A stretch of DNA of 64,000 nt from Paenibacillus sp. HW567 (GTDB lineage Bacteria > Bacillota > Bacilli > Paenibacillales > Paenibacillaceae): positions 532,667 to 596,666 of the forward strand of contig NZ_KB910518.1 in the NCBI RefSeq assembly GCF_000374185.1. Direction: 5' to 3'. Both the position numbers and the translations under genes were made by a program. This document shows, in pieces, positions 8,543-16,762 of this stretch. The notes beneath the pieces were generated by a model, which was given only the letters and a program-made list of their open reading frames with translations, searched no databases and was not told where the DNA came from. Position 1 is the stretch's first letter, and each line of letters begins with the position of its first letter.

Positions 8543-9967
8543 ATGAAACGATTGTTCAAGGCGGAAAATCTCGCTGTGCTCGGCGGCTGCGGGCTGATCA
8601 TCTATCTGCTGTTTCTGCAGCCGTTTGTCGGCGTTGCCGACAATGGCGATTTCTTGCGGATGATGAATACGGTCGGGCTGAATTACTATGATGCCGCGGA
8701 AGGCTATGCCGACCGCTTCTTCAGCTTCAGCCATGCAAGATTCTCTTATGAGAATTTGTTCAAGGGCTTTTATCCGTCCTCGCAAATTTTGCTGGTGCTG
8801 GTGCCAAGGCTGCTGGCGGGGCTGGTGCATGGCAGCTATTTCGATATTCGTCTGCTTGCGGCGGTGTATGCCCTGCTGCTGCTTGCGGCAACTTGGCTGA
8901 TCGTCAAGACGGGCGCGCGCGGCTCCTGGATTGCGGGACTGCTGCTGGGTGCGGCAATGCTGGTCGTATTTTATGACATCGGCTATTTAGCCTACTTCAA
9001 TTCACTGTTCGGTGAACCGGTGTCGATGGTAGCCATGCTGCTTACCTTTGCGCTGGGGCTGAGACTGGCGTTGCAGGAACGGCCGACCACCAAAGGCTTG
9101 ACACTGTTCTTCATCGCCGTGCTGTTTCTAATCTGCTCCAAAATTCAGAATGCGCCGGTTGGACTTGCTTTCTCGCTGATCTTCCTGCGGCTGATGACGC
9201 TGGACGGCACGGGGAACTGGCGGAAGCTGGCTCTGCGGTTTGCGGTGGCGGTGTCCCTTATCTCCGTCATTATGTACGTCGCTGCTCCCAAAGAGCTGAA
9301 GCATATCAATCTCTATCAGACGGTATTCTACGGGATATTGAACGAGTCGCCGGATGTGCAGGGGGATTTGCGTGAGCTGGGGCTTCCGCAGAGGCTGGAG
9401 GTGCTGGCGGGGACGAACTATTTTCAGACGGATACAGCCATTAAGCAGGATGATCCGTCGCTCCAGGCGGATTTCTATGACCGGGTATCTCACAAGGACG
9501 TGCTTTTCTTCTATATTAAGCATCCTTCGCGCCTTCTGGAGGGCATGAAATATGCCGCCAGTAACAGTATGGACATCCGTCCCTATTATCTGGGGAACTA
9601 TGAGAAATCGGAAGGCAAGCCCGAAGGGGCGTTATCCTATACCTACAATCTCTGGAGCCAACTGAAAAAAGAGTACTTGCCGCATACGCTCGGCTTCCTC
9701 TTAATCTTCTATCTCGTCTATTATGCAGGGGTGCTGCACGAGCATTTCCACAGCCGGAAGCGGAGCGAACGGATTGCCGCAGAGCTGCTGATGCTGCTTG
9801 GCCTGATTGGGCTGTTCTCCTTCCTGGTCCCGATTCTCGGGGATGGCCGGGCTGATATCGGGAAGCATTTGTTTCTGTTCAATGTCAGCTTTGATATGAT
9901 GGCTGTGACGATGTTCGGCTGGCTTGTCCATAAGATCATTAAGGTTGTAAAAATCATTGCTAGATAA
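8543..9967 (+). CDS. Polytopic membrane protein of unknown function, cotranscribed with ltaS-like gene
   Basis: 474 residues, about 10-11 predicted membrane helices. The first extracellular loop, after helix 1, holds conserved-looking VADNGDFLRM and FSHARFSYENLFKGFYPSSQ; a second large loop lies at ~residues 260-360. Overall shape resembles GT-C type membrane glycosyltransferases, and the DNGD motif would suit a catalytic Asp, but I do not recognise the family. The RBS AAGGAG overlaps the ltaS stop. A role in modifying a lipid-linked or teichoic-acid glycan is inference from context. Confidence 0.7.
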   Translation: MKRLFKAENLAVLGGCGLIIYLLFLQPFVGVADNGDFLRMMNTVGLNYYDAAEGYADRFFSFSHARFSYENLFKGFYPSSQILLVLVPRLLAGLVHGSYFDIRLLAAVYALLLLAATWLIVKTGARGSWIAGLLLGAAMLVVFYDIGYLAYFNSLFGEPVSMVAMLLTFALGLRLALQERPTTKGLTLFFIAVLFLICSKIQNAPVGLAFSLIFLRLMTLDGTGNWRKLALRFAVAVSLISVIMYVAAPKELKHINLYQTVFYGILNESPDVQGDLRELGLPQRLEVLAGTNYFQTDTAIKQDDPSLQADFYDRVSHKDVLFFYIKHPSRLLEGMKYAASNSMDIRPYYLGNYEKSEGKPEGALSYTYNLWSQLKKEYLPHTLGFLLIFYLVYYAGVLHEHFHSRKRSERIAAELLMLLGLIGLFSFLVPILGDGRADIGKHLFLFNVSFDMMAVTMFGWLVHKIIKVVKIIAR

Positions 9968-9977
9968 AAAAATACGT

Positions 9978-10024
9978 AAAGACACTTATGCGGAAGCTGG
10001 ATGGATCCGTGCAAGTGTCTTTTT
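9978..10024 (+). terminator. Bidirectional terminator between convergent genes
   Basis: AAAGACACTT...AAGTGTCTTT with an inner GCGGA/TCCGT extension forms a long stem. A-run on the left and T-run on the right let it serve both the 8543 gene and the convergent ATPase gene ending at 10034. Confidence 0.8.
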
Positions 10025-10033
10025 GTGTTTCCT

Positions 10034-10798
10034 TCAGTCATCCCCCAGCAGCTCCCGCAGCATCCCCTGGCGGTCATTCATAAAAGCTTTGGTGACGGAG
10101 TAGTGTTCCGTGTCTTCCAGCATGGTGGGCCGGATGCCTCCGCCTTCCAGCAGGTAAATGTCAGAACCGGGGTAAGACATCAGAATCGGCGAGTGGGTGG
10201 CGATAATGAACTGCGAATGCTGCTCCACCAGCTCGTGCATCCGTACCAGCAGCGACATCTGCCGCAGCGGAGAGAGCGCCGCTTCCGGCTCGTCGAGAAT
10301 ATAAAGGCCTTGTCCGCCAAAGCGGTGGACAAAGGCGGCGAAGAACGATTCCCCGTGTGACTGCTCATGCAGAGATTTGCCCCCGTAGGAATTTTTAATC
10401 ATGCCTCCGCTCCCCGGCTCCTCATCCAATTGATCAATATAGGATGCCACATTATAGTAGCTCTCCGCGCGCAGAAAGAAGCCGTCCCTCGGACGTTTCA
10501 CCCCTTTAACAAGCCGCAGATAGTCATGCAGGCTGGAGTGTGAGGAACGGGTATTGAAGGAGAAATTCAGCGTCCCCCCTTCCGGGTTGAACCCCCAGGC
10601 TGCAGCAATACCCTCCAGCAGTGTGGATTTCCCCGTCCCGTTCTCACCGACAAGAAAGGTAACCCGGTTCTGAAAAGCAAGCCGTTCAAAGCTGCGGATC
10701 ACCGGCAGATCAAACGGGTAGCTCTGAAAGGAGGGAACCCGTTCGCGGAGCAGCTCTGCTTGGCGGATATATAACATTGCGTTGTCCATTGCATACAT
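10034..10798 (-). CDS. AAA-family ATP-binding protein (OLD/RecF-like single-domain ATPase)
   Basis: 254 residues. Walker A is GENGTGKST (residues 51-59), Walker B is GLYILDEPEAALSP, followed by an H-loop-type IIATHSPIL. There is no membrane partner or TOPRIM nuclease domain, so it is a free-standing AAA_15/AAA_21-type ATPase. The ATG at 10798 has GGAG 9 bases upstream. It lies alone on the minus strand between glycan-related genes, and no function can be assigned from neighbours. Confidence 0.82.
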   Translation of the reverse strand: MYAMDNAMLYIRQAELLRERVPSFQSYPFDLPVIRSFERLAFQNRVTFLVGENGTGKSTLLEGIAAAWGFNPEGGTLNFSFNTRSSHSSLHDYLRLVKGVKRPRDGFFLRAESYYNVASYIDQLDEEPGSGGMIKNSYGGKSLHEQSHGESFFAAFVHRFGGQGLYILDEPEAALSPLRQMSLLVRMHELVEQHSQFIIATHSPILMSYPGSDIYLLEGGGIRPTMLEDTEHYSVTKAFMNDRQGMLRELLGDD

Positions 10799-11068
10799 TA
10801 TCTCACGCTCCTAATCTTCTAATAGACTCATGGGCGGCGGCCGAAAGTCCAAACATTCCCCGCAGTTACGACCAGACCCCAATATGAAAATCTATAGTTC
10901 AACTTATTCATAAGTGTAGCTTGCGTGGAAATAATCTGCAAAGGTTCGGGCAAGCCGGGTGAAAGACAGGGGGCATTTGCCAATTTCGGCGGGATACAGA
11001 CATATGTCCATGAGGCGGATGCTGACTCCGCATATAGTTATATTGTCTTGAGAATATGACGGGGCAGG
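10799..11068. other. Divergent intergenic region without recognised RNA or repeat
   Basis: 270 bases separate the divergent ATPase and CgeB-like genes. A CATATAGTTA segment near 11031 weakly resembles a sigma-K -10 box, which would fit CgeB-type genes, but no convincing -35 was found. No riboswitch fold was recognised. Confidence 0.3.
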
Positions 11069-12166
11069 GTGAAAGCCGTGAAAGCAAAAACGAGAAACAT
11101 GCGTCCGCGGGATTACCGCGACGGTTACGAGGAAGGATACCGGCTCGGCTTGTGCGAAGCTGTGATGCGCCTGAATCCGCCGGTAGCGGGAGCATGCCGG
11201 CCGCTCAAGCTGATGTATATCCCCCAGGGCTTTCAAGCCATTGATACAGGAGTAACAGATGCCTTGCAGCAGCTTGTAAGCGAGCTTCTGATCGGCTCGC
11301 CGGAGACCATGCTGGAGATGGCGGCTCATGAGCTGCCGGGAGCCGTGCTTGTAATGAACGGGCTGCACGTGTTCCCCGAGAATCATCTGGAGCAGATTGC
11401 AGAAATACGAAAATTGGGTATTCCTACGGCGATCTGGTTTGTAGATGATCCTTATTTTACGAAGGATACTTCGGTTATTTGCCACCATTACGACCATGTA
11501 TTTACGCATGAACTCGGCTGTGTGGACTTCTACCGGTCGCTGGGAGTGAACTCTGTTCATTACCTTCCGCTGTGTGTCAATCCGCAAATGTTCTATCCGC
11601 GCCGCACCGGTCCGCAGTATCAATACGATGTTGTCTTTATCGGCAATGCTTTCCGCAACCGGACAGAGCTGTTTGACGAGCTGGCTCCGTTTCTTCACGG
11701 TAAGAAGGTGCTGATTGCCGGAGGCTTCTGGGAACGGCTGACTGCTTTTGAAGAGCTGTCGCCTTATATCAAGGACGGCTTCATCCCTCCGGAGGAAACG
11801 GCGAATTATTACAGCGGGGCAAAGCTGGTCATTAACATCCACCGTCCGTGGGAGGGCGGGCAGGACAACCGGAACAGCTATCAGCTCCCCTCCCGCTCCA
11901 TCAATCCCCGAACCTATGAGATCAGCGCCTGCGGGACGCTGCAGCTAACAGATGTCCGGGACGATCTCGGCAGCCACTATCGTCCGGGCAAGGATTTGGA
12001 TATTTTTTCTAATCCTGAAGAACTGAAGCTTAAGATTGATTACTACCTGAAGCATGAGAAGGAACGCAGGAAGCTTGCCCTCCAGGGGCTGCATACGACA
12101 CTTCGCCATCATACGTTTACAGCGCGTCTGCCTCGTTTGCTGGATGTTCTTACTGCACAAGCGTGA
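11069..12166 (+). CDS. CgeB-like glycosyltransferase family protein (first copy)
   Basis: 365 residues. The N-terminal half carries the CgeB-type signature IWFVDDPYFTKD...YDHVFTHELGCVDFYRSLG. The C-terminal half is a GT-B nucleotide-sugar domain (DVVFIGNAFRNRTEL; PRTYEISACGTLQLTD, a common donor-side motif), ending with a helical TFTARLPRLL. GTG start after GGGGCAGG; a second GTG at 11078 is equally usable. The N-terminus is unusually basic (KAKTRNMRPRDYRDGYEEGY). In Bacillus CgeB acts late in sporulation on the spore surface; here spore-surface or exopolysaccharide glycosylation is inferred. The paralogue at 12198 follows directly. Confidence 0.8.
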   Translation: MKAVKAKTRNMRPRDYRDGYEEGYRLGLCEAVMRLNPPVAGACRPLKLMYIPQGFQAIDTGVTDALQQLVSELLIGSPETMLEMAAHELPGAVLVMNGLHVFPENHLEQIAEIRKLGIPTAIWFVDDPYFTKDTSVICHHYDHVFTHELGCVDFYRSLGVNSVHYLPLCVNPQMFYPRRTGPQYQYDVVFIGNAFRNRTELFDELAPFLHGKKVLIAGGFWERLTAFEELSPYIKDGFIPPEETANYYSGAKLVINIHRPWEGGQDNRNSYQLPSRSINPRTYEISACGTLQLTDVRDDLGSHYRPGKDLDIFSNPEELKLKIDYYLKHEKERRKLALQGLHTTLRHHTFTARLPRLLDVLTAQA

Positions 12167-12197
12167 AATCCATTAAGGATTAAAGGAGCGAATACTC

Positions 12198-13331
12198 ATG
12201 AACAATGATTTTATTATGCCCGCACCGCCCTTTCCACGGACGCCTGCCGAAGAAGAGAAGCTGCGCGGACGGCTGAGCGGTTTTAAGATCGGGTACGATG
12301 AAGGCTATCTGCGGGGAAGACTCGCTATTCTGGACGGCCGGCCGGAGGAGCCGATTGCTGTCCGCAACATCCATATTATGTACGTGGCTTCTGGAAAAGG
12401 CTACCCTTATTCCCCGCTGGATGATGCGGTTCTGAGCGGGTTGCAGAAGCTGGTCACCCAGGTCACGATCACCGATGTCCGGCAGAATCTGGTAGAGCTT
12501 GCGGATGCGCAGCGGCCCGATCTGATGCTGGTGCTGGATGGGATGGATTTGCCGCTGGAGCAGATTGCGACTCTGCGCGCACGGGGTATCAAGACGGCGA
12601 TTTGGCTGACGGATGATCCTTACTATACGGATTTCACGATGCGGATTGTAGCGCATTACGACTATGTGTTCACACTGGAGCTAAATTGTGTGGAAATCTA
12701 TCGTGGTCTGGGCTGCAAAGAGGTGCACAATCTGCCGTTTGCCGCCCACAGAGAGCATTACCGCCCAACGACTGGACGTTCACCGGTTAGCCGGGATATC
12801 AGCTTCATCGGCTCTGCCTATTGGAACCGGATCAGCTTTTTCCGTGAAATTATGCCTGAGCTGATGAGCTACAACACGATTATCAACGGCATTTGGTGGG
12901 ACCGTCTGCCTGAGGCCCCGCTCTATGGGGACCGCATTGAAATCGGCAAATGGATGTCGCCGCAGGAAACGGCGCTCACCTATAGCGGCTCCAAAATCGT
13001 CATTAACCTCCACCGCTCACACGTTGACGATATAGTCAATAACAATAAGCTGCTCATTCCTGCGGCTTCGCCGAATCCCCGCACCTTTGAGATCGCAGCC
13101 AGCGGTTCCCTGCAACTGTGCGATGCCAGGGATGATCTGGGCTCATTTTACAAGATAGGAGAAGAAATCGACACGTTCACAACCCCTCAGGAAATGATGG
13201 ACAAAATCCGTTATTACCTGACCCATGAGGAAGAACGCCGGGAAATGGTGCTGCGGGCCTTTGAACGGACGCTCAAGGATCACACGTACACCAAACGCCT
13301 GAATAAGCTGTTAACTGTCATTTATGGCTGA
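12198..13331 (+). CDS. CgeB-like glycosyltransferase family protein (second copy)
   Basis: 377 residues, paralogous over its length to the preceding gene: the same N-terminal GYDEGYLRGR motif, IWLTDDPYYTDFT, YDYVFTLELNCVEIYRGLG, DISFIGSAYWNRISF and PRTFEIAASGSLQLCDARDD. RBS AAAGGAG lies 11 bases before ATG 12198, 31 bases after the first copy ends, so both are probably one operon produced by tandem duplication. Cytoplasmic, no TM. Acceptor and donor are unknown. Downstream, 65-bp tandem repeats separate it from the next glycosyltransferase. Confidence 0.8.
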   Translation: MNNDFIMPAPPFPRTPAEEEKLRGRLSGFKIGYDEGYLRGRLAILDGRPEEPIAVRNIHIMYVASGKGYPYSPLDDAVLSGLQKLVTQVTITDVRQNLVELADAQRPDLMLVLDGMDLPLEQIATLRARGIKTAIWLTDDPYYTDFTMRIVAHYDYVFTLELNCVEIYRGLGCKEVHNLPFAAHREHYRPTTGRSPVSRDISFIGSAYWNRISFFREIMPELMSYNTIINGIWWDRLPEAPLYGDRIEIGKWMSPQETALTYSGSKIVINLHRSHVDDIVNNNKLLIPAASPNPRTFEIAASGSLQLCDARDDLGSFYKIGEEIDTFTTPQEMMDKIRYYLTHEEERREMVLRAFERTLKDHTYTKRLNKLLTVIYG

Positions 13332-13459
13332 CTGTAACGGAGCGGAGAGCAGGCCGGTGAAAATGTGCGTATATCAGGGGACAGGTGTCGTGCCGGCATC
13401 TGTGCCCCCTCAATATACTGGAGCACCGGGCTTCGGCACTTGCCTGCAAGCAGTAAATT

Positions 13460-13654
13460 GGAGGCTTACGAAGTGAGTTTTACTATGAAGAGAGTTCAGG
13501 AAGCGTTGCTCCGTAAAACTAAGCGGATGCTTACGAAGCGAGTTTTACTATGAAGAGAGTTCAAGTAGCGTTGCTCCGTAAAACTAAGTGGATGCTTACG
13601 AAGTGAGTTTTACTATGAAGAGAGTTCAGGAAGCGTTGCTCCGTAAAACTTTTA
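13460..13654. repeat. Three tandem copies of a 65-bp repeat
   Basis: GCTTACG recurs at 13464, 13529 and 13594, giving an exact 65-base period; copies differ at only a few positions. Each unit has terminal inverted repeats AGTTTTAC and GTAAAACT bounding ~29 bases, so it can fold as a stem-loop in either strand. The last copy ends 4 bases before the AGGAGG in front of the next gene. No coding signal is evident. Confidence 0.9.
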
Positions 13655-13662
13655 GGAGGTGA

Positions 13663-13758
13663 ATGGCGGCTCCATACCTGCCAGGGAGCGCCGAAACACC
13701 ATGGCCGACAAAGCGACAATCGTACTCTTTTCCCATGTATCCAATACACGCAGTATAA
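13663..13758 (+). CDS. Possible 31-residue leader peptide in front of the glycosyltransferase
   Basis: The best RBS in this region, AGGAGGTG at 13654-13661, points to ATG 13663 in a different frame from the glycosyltransferase. That frame runs 31 codons and ends within the start of the larger gene. It may couple translation, or be a chance result of repeats moving next to the RBS. No homology known. Confidence 0.25.
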   Translation: MAAPYLPGSAETPWPTKRQSYSFPMYPIHAV

Positions 13759-15248
13759 CGGGGGCCGAGAGGCTGCTGCTGCTCTTCAGCCGGGAGCTCT
13801 CCCTCTATTTTAATTGTATTCTGGTAGCGCCCCACGAAGGCAAGCTGACACGCCAGGCACGGAATTACGGTCTGAATGTGCAGCTTTTGCCGATCCCTCT
13901 GGTCTATGGAGTCTACACACCCTATGCCGGGCTGGAAGCGGATATCCGCAAATTCCAGGAGAGCCGGGAGTACCATGAGCTGAGAAACTGGCTTGCTGCG
14001 CTGCATCCGGCTTTTGTCATCACCAGTACTTGTGTTCATGCTTTGCCGGCGCTCGCGGCGAAATCGCTGGGTATTCCGGTAGTGTGGAAAATCTCGGAGA
14101 CGATAACGGTCAATGATTTCACCTCGGTCAGTGTAGATCTCATACAGAAGAACAGTGATGAAATTCTGGCAATTTCACATACGTCGGTTGGCAGTTTTCC
14201 CGAGGATATCCGGCAGACCAAGGTGATTCAGCTTCCGCCGTCCTGGAATGAAACGGAGATCATGTCTGCGGCCTGGAGCAAGCTGCGGGGTGAGCGGCGG
14301 CGTGAATTGAAGGTGGCACCGGAGGAGCCGCTAATAGGTTATGTGTCTTCCTTCATTAATAAGGAAAAGGGCTTGGAGCATTTCGTCAAAATGGCCATCG
14401 AAGTCTCCGCGCAGCATCCGAATGCCAAATATATGGTTGTCGGCACCCCCGGAGATAAAGGCTACTATGACCGTTGTGTACGTAAGGTGAAGCTGGAAGG
14501 GTTGGCCTCCCACTTCAAGTTTGTCGGTTACGAGGAACATCTCTCCGAGGTCTATTGTGCACTGGATGTGCTGGTTGTTCCCAGCCTGATCCGCGAGGGC
14601 TTCGGCATGACCGCGCTGGAAGCAATGGTGTTCGGCAAGCCGGTGGTCGCTTATGATTCCGGCGGGCTGCAGGAAATTTTGCAATCTGCCCACTGCGGGG
14701 AGCAGCTTGTGGCTGCCGGGGACTTTGGTGGTTTGGCCGAACGCGTGAACAGACTACTGGCTGAGCCCGGGCTGGCGGCAGCGCTGGGCAGTCAGGTGCG
14801 GGAACGCGTCGAGGCCGTCTACGGTCCGGCGGCTTACCGCGCCCGCCTGCTGGGGCTTGCGGAGAGGTGGAATCTCCGCTATTGTCTTACGCCGCGGCCG
14901 GAAGCCCCCGTCGTGCAGGAGCTGCCCGCAGCGGTAGAGCCGCCCGCAGTGGCAGAGCCGTCCGCAGCAGCAGAGCCGCCCGCAGCAGCAGAGCCGCCCG
15001 CAGCGGCAGAGCCGCCGCTGCGGCGTGAGAGCCCCCCGCGCCGTGCAGCCAGGCTGCGCCGGGGCAAGGGCAAGCTCCGGCGCGGCAAGCTGCGGCGCGG
15101 CAAATCTCGGGCGCGAGGCCGCTCGCGCCCGGAACGCAAACGGCGCGCCGCGCCAGCCGCGCGCCGGAAGGGCCGCCGCGCGAAGCTTCGCCGCGCGGGG
15201 CATCGTGCGCGCCGCCCGGCGGCGAAGCGGCGGCGCAAAGCGGCCTGA
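13701..15248 (+). CDS. GT4-family glycosyltransferase with Ala/Pro/Glu and Arg-rich C-terminal tail
   Basis: 515 residues from ATG 13701; an in-frame GTG at 13659 is inside the RBS. Residues ~1-390 are a GT-B fold: GYVSSFINKEKGLEHFVKMA starts the donor domain, and VVPSLIREGFGMTALEAMVF is the E-x7-E motif of GT4 enzymes. The last ~110 residues are atypical: imperfect AEPPAAAEPP repeats followed by a Lys/Arg-rich block (RRGKGKLRRGK...), resembling histone-like tails. The tail DNA is much richer in GC than the catalytic part and runs into the 51-bp repeat array at 15300. The glycosyltransferase call is secure; the tail may bind polyanionic surfaces or be repeat-derived. Confidence 0.82.
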   Translation: MADKATIVLFSHVSNTRSITGAERLLLLFSRELSLYFNCILVAPHEGKLTRQARNYGLNVQLLPIPLVYGVYTPYAGLEADIRKFQESREYHELRNWLAALHPAFVITSTCVHALPALAAKSLGIPVVWKISETITVNDFTSVSVDLIQKNSDEILAISHTSVGSFPEDIRQTKVIQLPPSWNETEIMSAAWSKLRGERRRELKVAPEEPLIGYVSSFINKEKGLEHFVKMAIEVSAQHPNAKYMVVGTPGDKGYYDRCVRKVKLEGLASHFKFVGYEEHLSEVYCALDVLVVPSLIREGFGMTALEAMVFGKPVVAYDSGGLQEILQSAHCGEQLVAAGDFGGLAERVNRLLAEPGLAAALGSQVRERVEAVYGPAAYRARLLGLAERWNLRYCLTPRPEAPVVQELPAAVEPPAVAEPSAAAEPPAAAEPPAAAEPPLRRESPPRRAARLRRGKGKLRRGKLRRGKSRARGRSRPERKRRAAPAARRKGRRAKLRRAGHRARRPAAKRRRKAA

Positions 15249-15299
15249 GGCCAGCGGGGGAACCGCTGGCCGGATAAGGTGCGGCAGGCGTACCGCCGC

Positions 15300-15650
15300 A
15301 CCCGCGCAAGGCGCGCCCAACAACGGCAAAACTGCCGTTGAAATCGCCGCACCCGCGCCCAGCGCGCCCAACAACGGCAAAACTGCCGTTGAAATCGCCG
15401 CACCCGCGCCCAGTGCACCCAACAACGGCAAAACTGCCGTTGAAATCGCCGCACCCGCGCCTAGCGCGCCCAACAACGGCAAAATTGCCGTTGAAATCGC
15501 CGCACCCGCGCAAGGCGCGCCCAACAACGGCAAAACTGCCGTTGAAATCGCCGCACCCGCGCCTAGTGCGCCTAACAACGGCAAAACTGCCGTTTAAATT
15601 CGCCGCACCCGAGCCAAGCGCGCCCGCCCAGCGGCAGGGCTGCAGCTAAT
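15300..15650. repeat. Six tandem copies of a 51-bp palindrome-containing repeat (array A)
   Basis: Units begin at 15300, 15351, 15402, 15453, 15504 and 15555, exactly 51 bases apart; a degenerate seventh follows to ~15650. Each contains the dyad AACGGCAAAACTGCCGTT in a C-rich spacer. Because 51 is a multiple of 3, one forward frame reads through as a 17-residue repeat (PNNGKTAVEIAAPAPSA), but there is no RBS or independent start. The same core and the same period recur in array B at 28720-29335. Confidence 0.92.
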
Positions 15651-15667
15651 CAAAGGGGAGTGAAGCC

Positions 15668-16762
15668 ATGAAGATCATGACGATTTTGGGCACACGGCCC
15701 GAAATCATCCGGCTTAGTGTGATTATTCCGCTGCTCGATGAGCACGCGGAGCAGCATGTACTGGTGCATACAGGACAGAATTTCGCAGTCAGTCTCAGCG
15801 GGATTTTCTTCGAGGAGATGGGGCTGCGGGCACCGGATTACGTACTGCAGGATAAGCAAGCGGGACTGGGAGGGCAGCTCGCCGCCATGTTCGGCAGCCT
15901 GGAGAGCATCCTGCTGAAAGAGCAGCCGGACCGGATTCTGCTGCTCGGGGATACGAACAGCGCGCTCTGCGCCATCCTTGCCGAGCGGATGGGCATTCCG
16001 GTAGTGCATATGGAGGCGGGTAACCGCTGCTACGATCTGAAAGTGCCTGAGGAGAAGAACCGCCGTGTCATAGATGCCGTCTCTACCATTAATATGCCTT
16101 ATACAGAGCAGAGCAAAAAACATCTGCTAAGCGAAGGGTTTCCCAGCCGCCGCATTGTATTAACCGGCAATCCGATCCATGAGGTCATCACACATTACGA
16201 ACAGCAGATTGGAAGCAGCGATATTCTGGCCCGGCTGAATCTGACGGCAGGCGAATATTTTCTGGTCACTGCCCACCGGGCGGAGAATGTGGATGATCCC
16301 GGGTCGCTGCAGCAGATTATGTCAGGCCTGAACCTGGTGGCAGAGCATTTTGGCCTTCGCCTGATTTGCAGCATCCATCCGCGTACCCGCTCGAAGCTTG
16401 CCGGGCAAGAGGGGCTGGTAATGAACCCGCTGGTTGAATTTCATGAACCTTTCGGCTTTTTCGATTTTGTCCATTTGGAGCGGTATGCCCGGTGTGCGAT
16501 CACCGACAGCGGAACGGTTCAGGAGGAATGCTGCCTGATGGGAGTGCCGACTGTAACGATCCGCAGAACCACAGAACGGCCGGAAACCGTTGACTGCGGC
16601 AGCAATGTAGTATCCGGAGTGGAGCGTGACAGCATCTTGCGCTGCACCCGTCTTATGACTTCGCTGAGTCCGAAATGGGAGGCGCCGGAGGGTTATTTGA
16701 CCCCGGATGTCTCAGTTAAAGTAGTCAAATTTCTGCTTGGAGGGAACCTGCATGTTCAATAG
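15668..16762 (+). CDS. UDP-N-acetylglucosamine 2-epimerase family (WecB/CapG-like)
   Basis: 364 residues. Landmarks: ILGTRPEIIRLSVII at the N-terminus, HTGQNF, LLGDTNSALCA, the HMEAGNRCYDLKVPEEKNRR segment of the active site, and ITDSGTVQEECCLMGVPTV in the UDP-binding half. AAGGGGAG is 7 bases before ATG. With the next two genes it matches the CapE-CapF/WbvR-CapG logic that converts UDP-GlcNAc to a UDP-2-acetamido-2,6-dideoxy-L-hexose; this enzyme would carry out the C2 epimerisation. It overlaps the next gene by 11 bases. Confidence 0.88.
   Translation: MKIMTILGTRPEIIRLSVIIPLLDEHAEQHVLVHTGQNFAVSLSGIFFEEMGLRAPDYVLQDKQAGLGGQLAAMFGSLESILLKEQPDRILLLGDTNSALCAILAERMGIPVVHMEAGNRCYDLKVPEEKNRRVIDAVSTINMPYTEQSKKHLLSEGFPSRRIVLTGNPIHEVITHYEQQIGSSDILARLNLTAGEYFLVTAHRAENVDDPGSLQQIMSGLNLVAEHFGLRLICSIHPRTRSKLAGQEGLVMNPLVEFHEPFGFFDFVHLERYARCAITDSGTVQEECCLMGVPTVTIRRTTERPETVDCGSNVVSGVERDSILRCTRLMTSLSPKWEAPEGYLTPDVSVKVVKFLLGGNLHVQ

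Noticed and set aside
8030-8830. 266-codon minus-strand frame across the ltaS/membrane-protein junction
   Set aside because: Spans two well-supported genes on the other strand and has no RBS or motif.
10900-11060. Cyclic-di-GMP riboswitch before the CgeB-like gene
   Set aside because: Some GCAAAGG and GGG-rich segments suggested it, but the conserved GEMM core and its two paired hairpins are not present.
14754-15584. Long Ala/Gly-rich minus-strand frame over the glycosyltransferase tail and array A
   Set aside because: It is antisense to a real gene and to repeats, in GC-rich DNA where stop codons are rare; no RBS.
15025-15597. A 190-residue protein with 17-residue PNNGKTAVEIAAPAPSA repeats
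   Set aside because: The frame lies partly inside the glycosyltransferase in another phase, has no RBS, and stays open only because the repeat period is a multiple of three.
15300-15650. CRISPR array
   Set aside because: Units are contiguous 51-bp repeats with near-identical sequence throughout; there are no unique spacers and no cas genes in the window. The same holds for arrays at 13460 and 28720.
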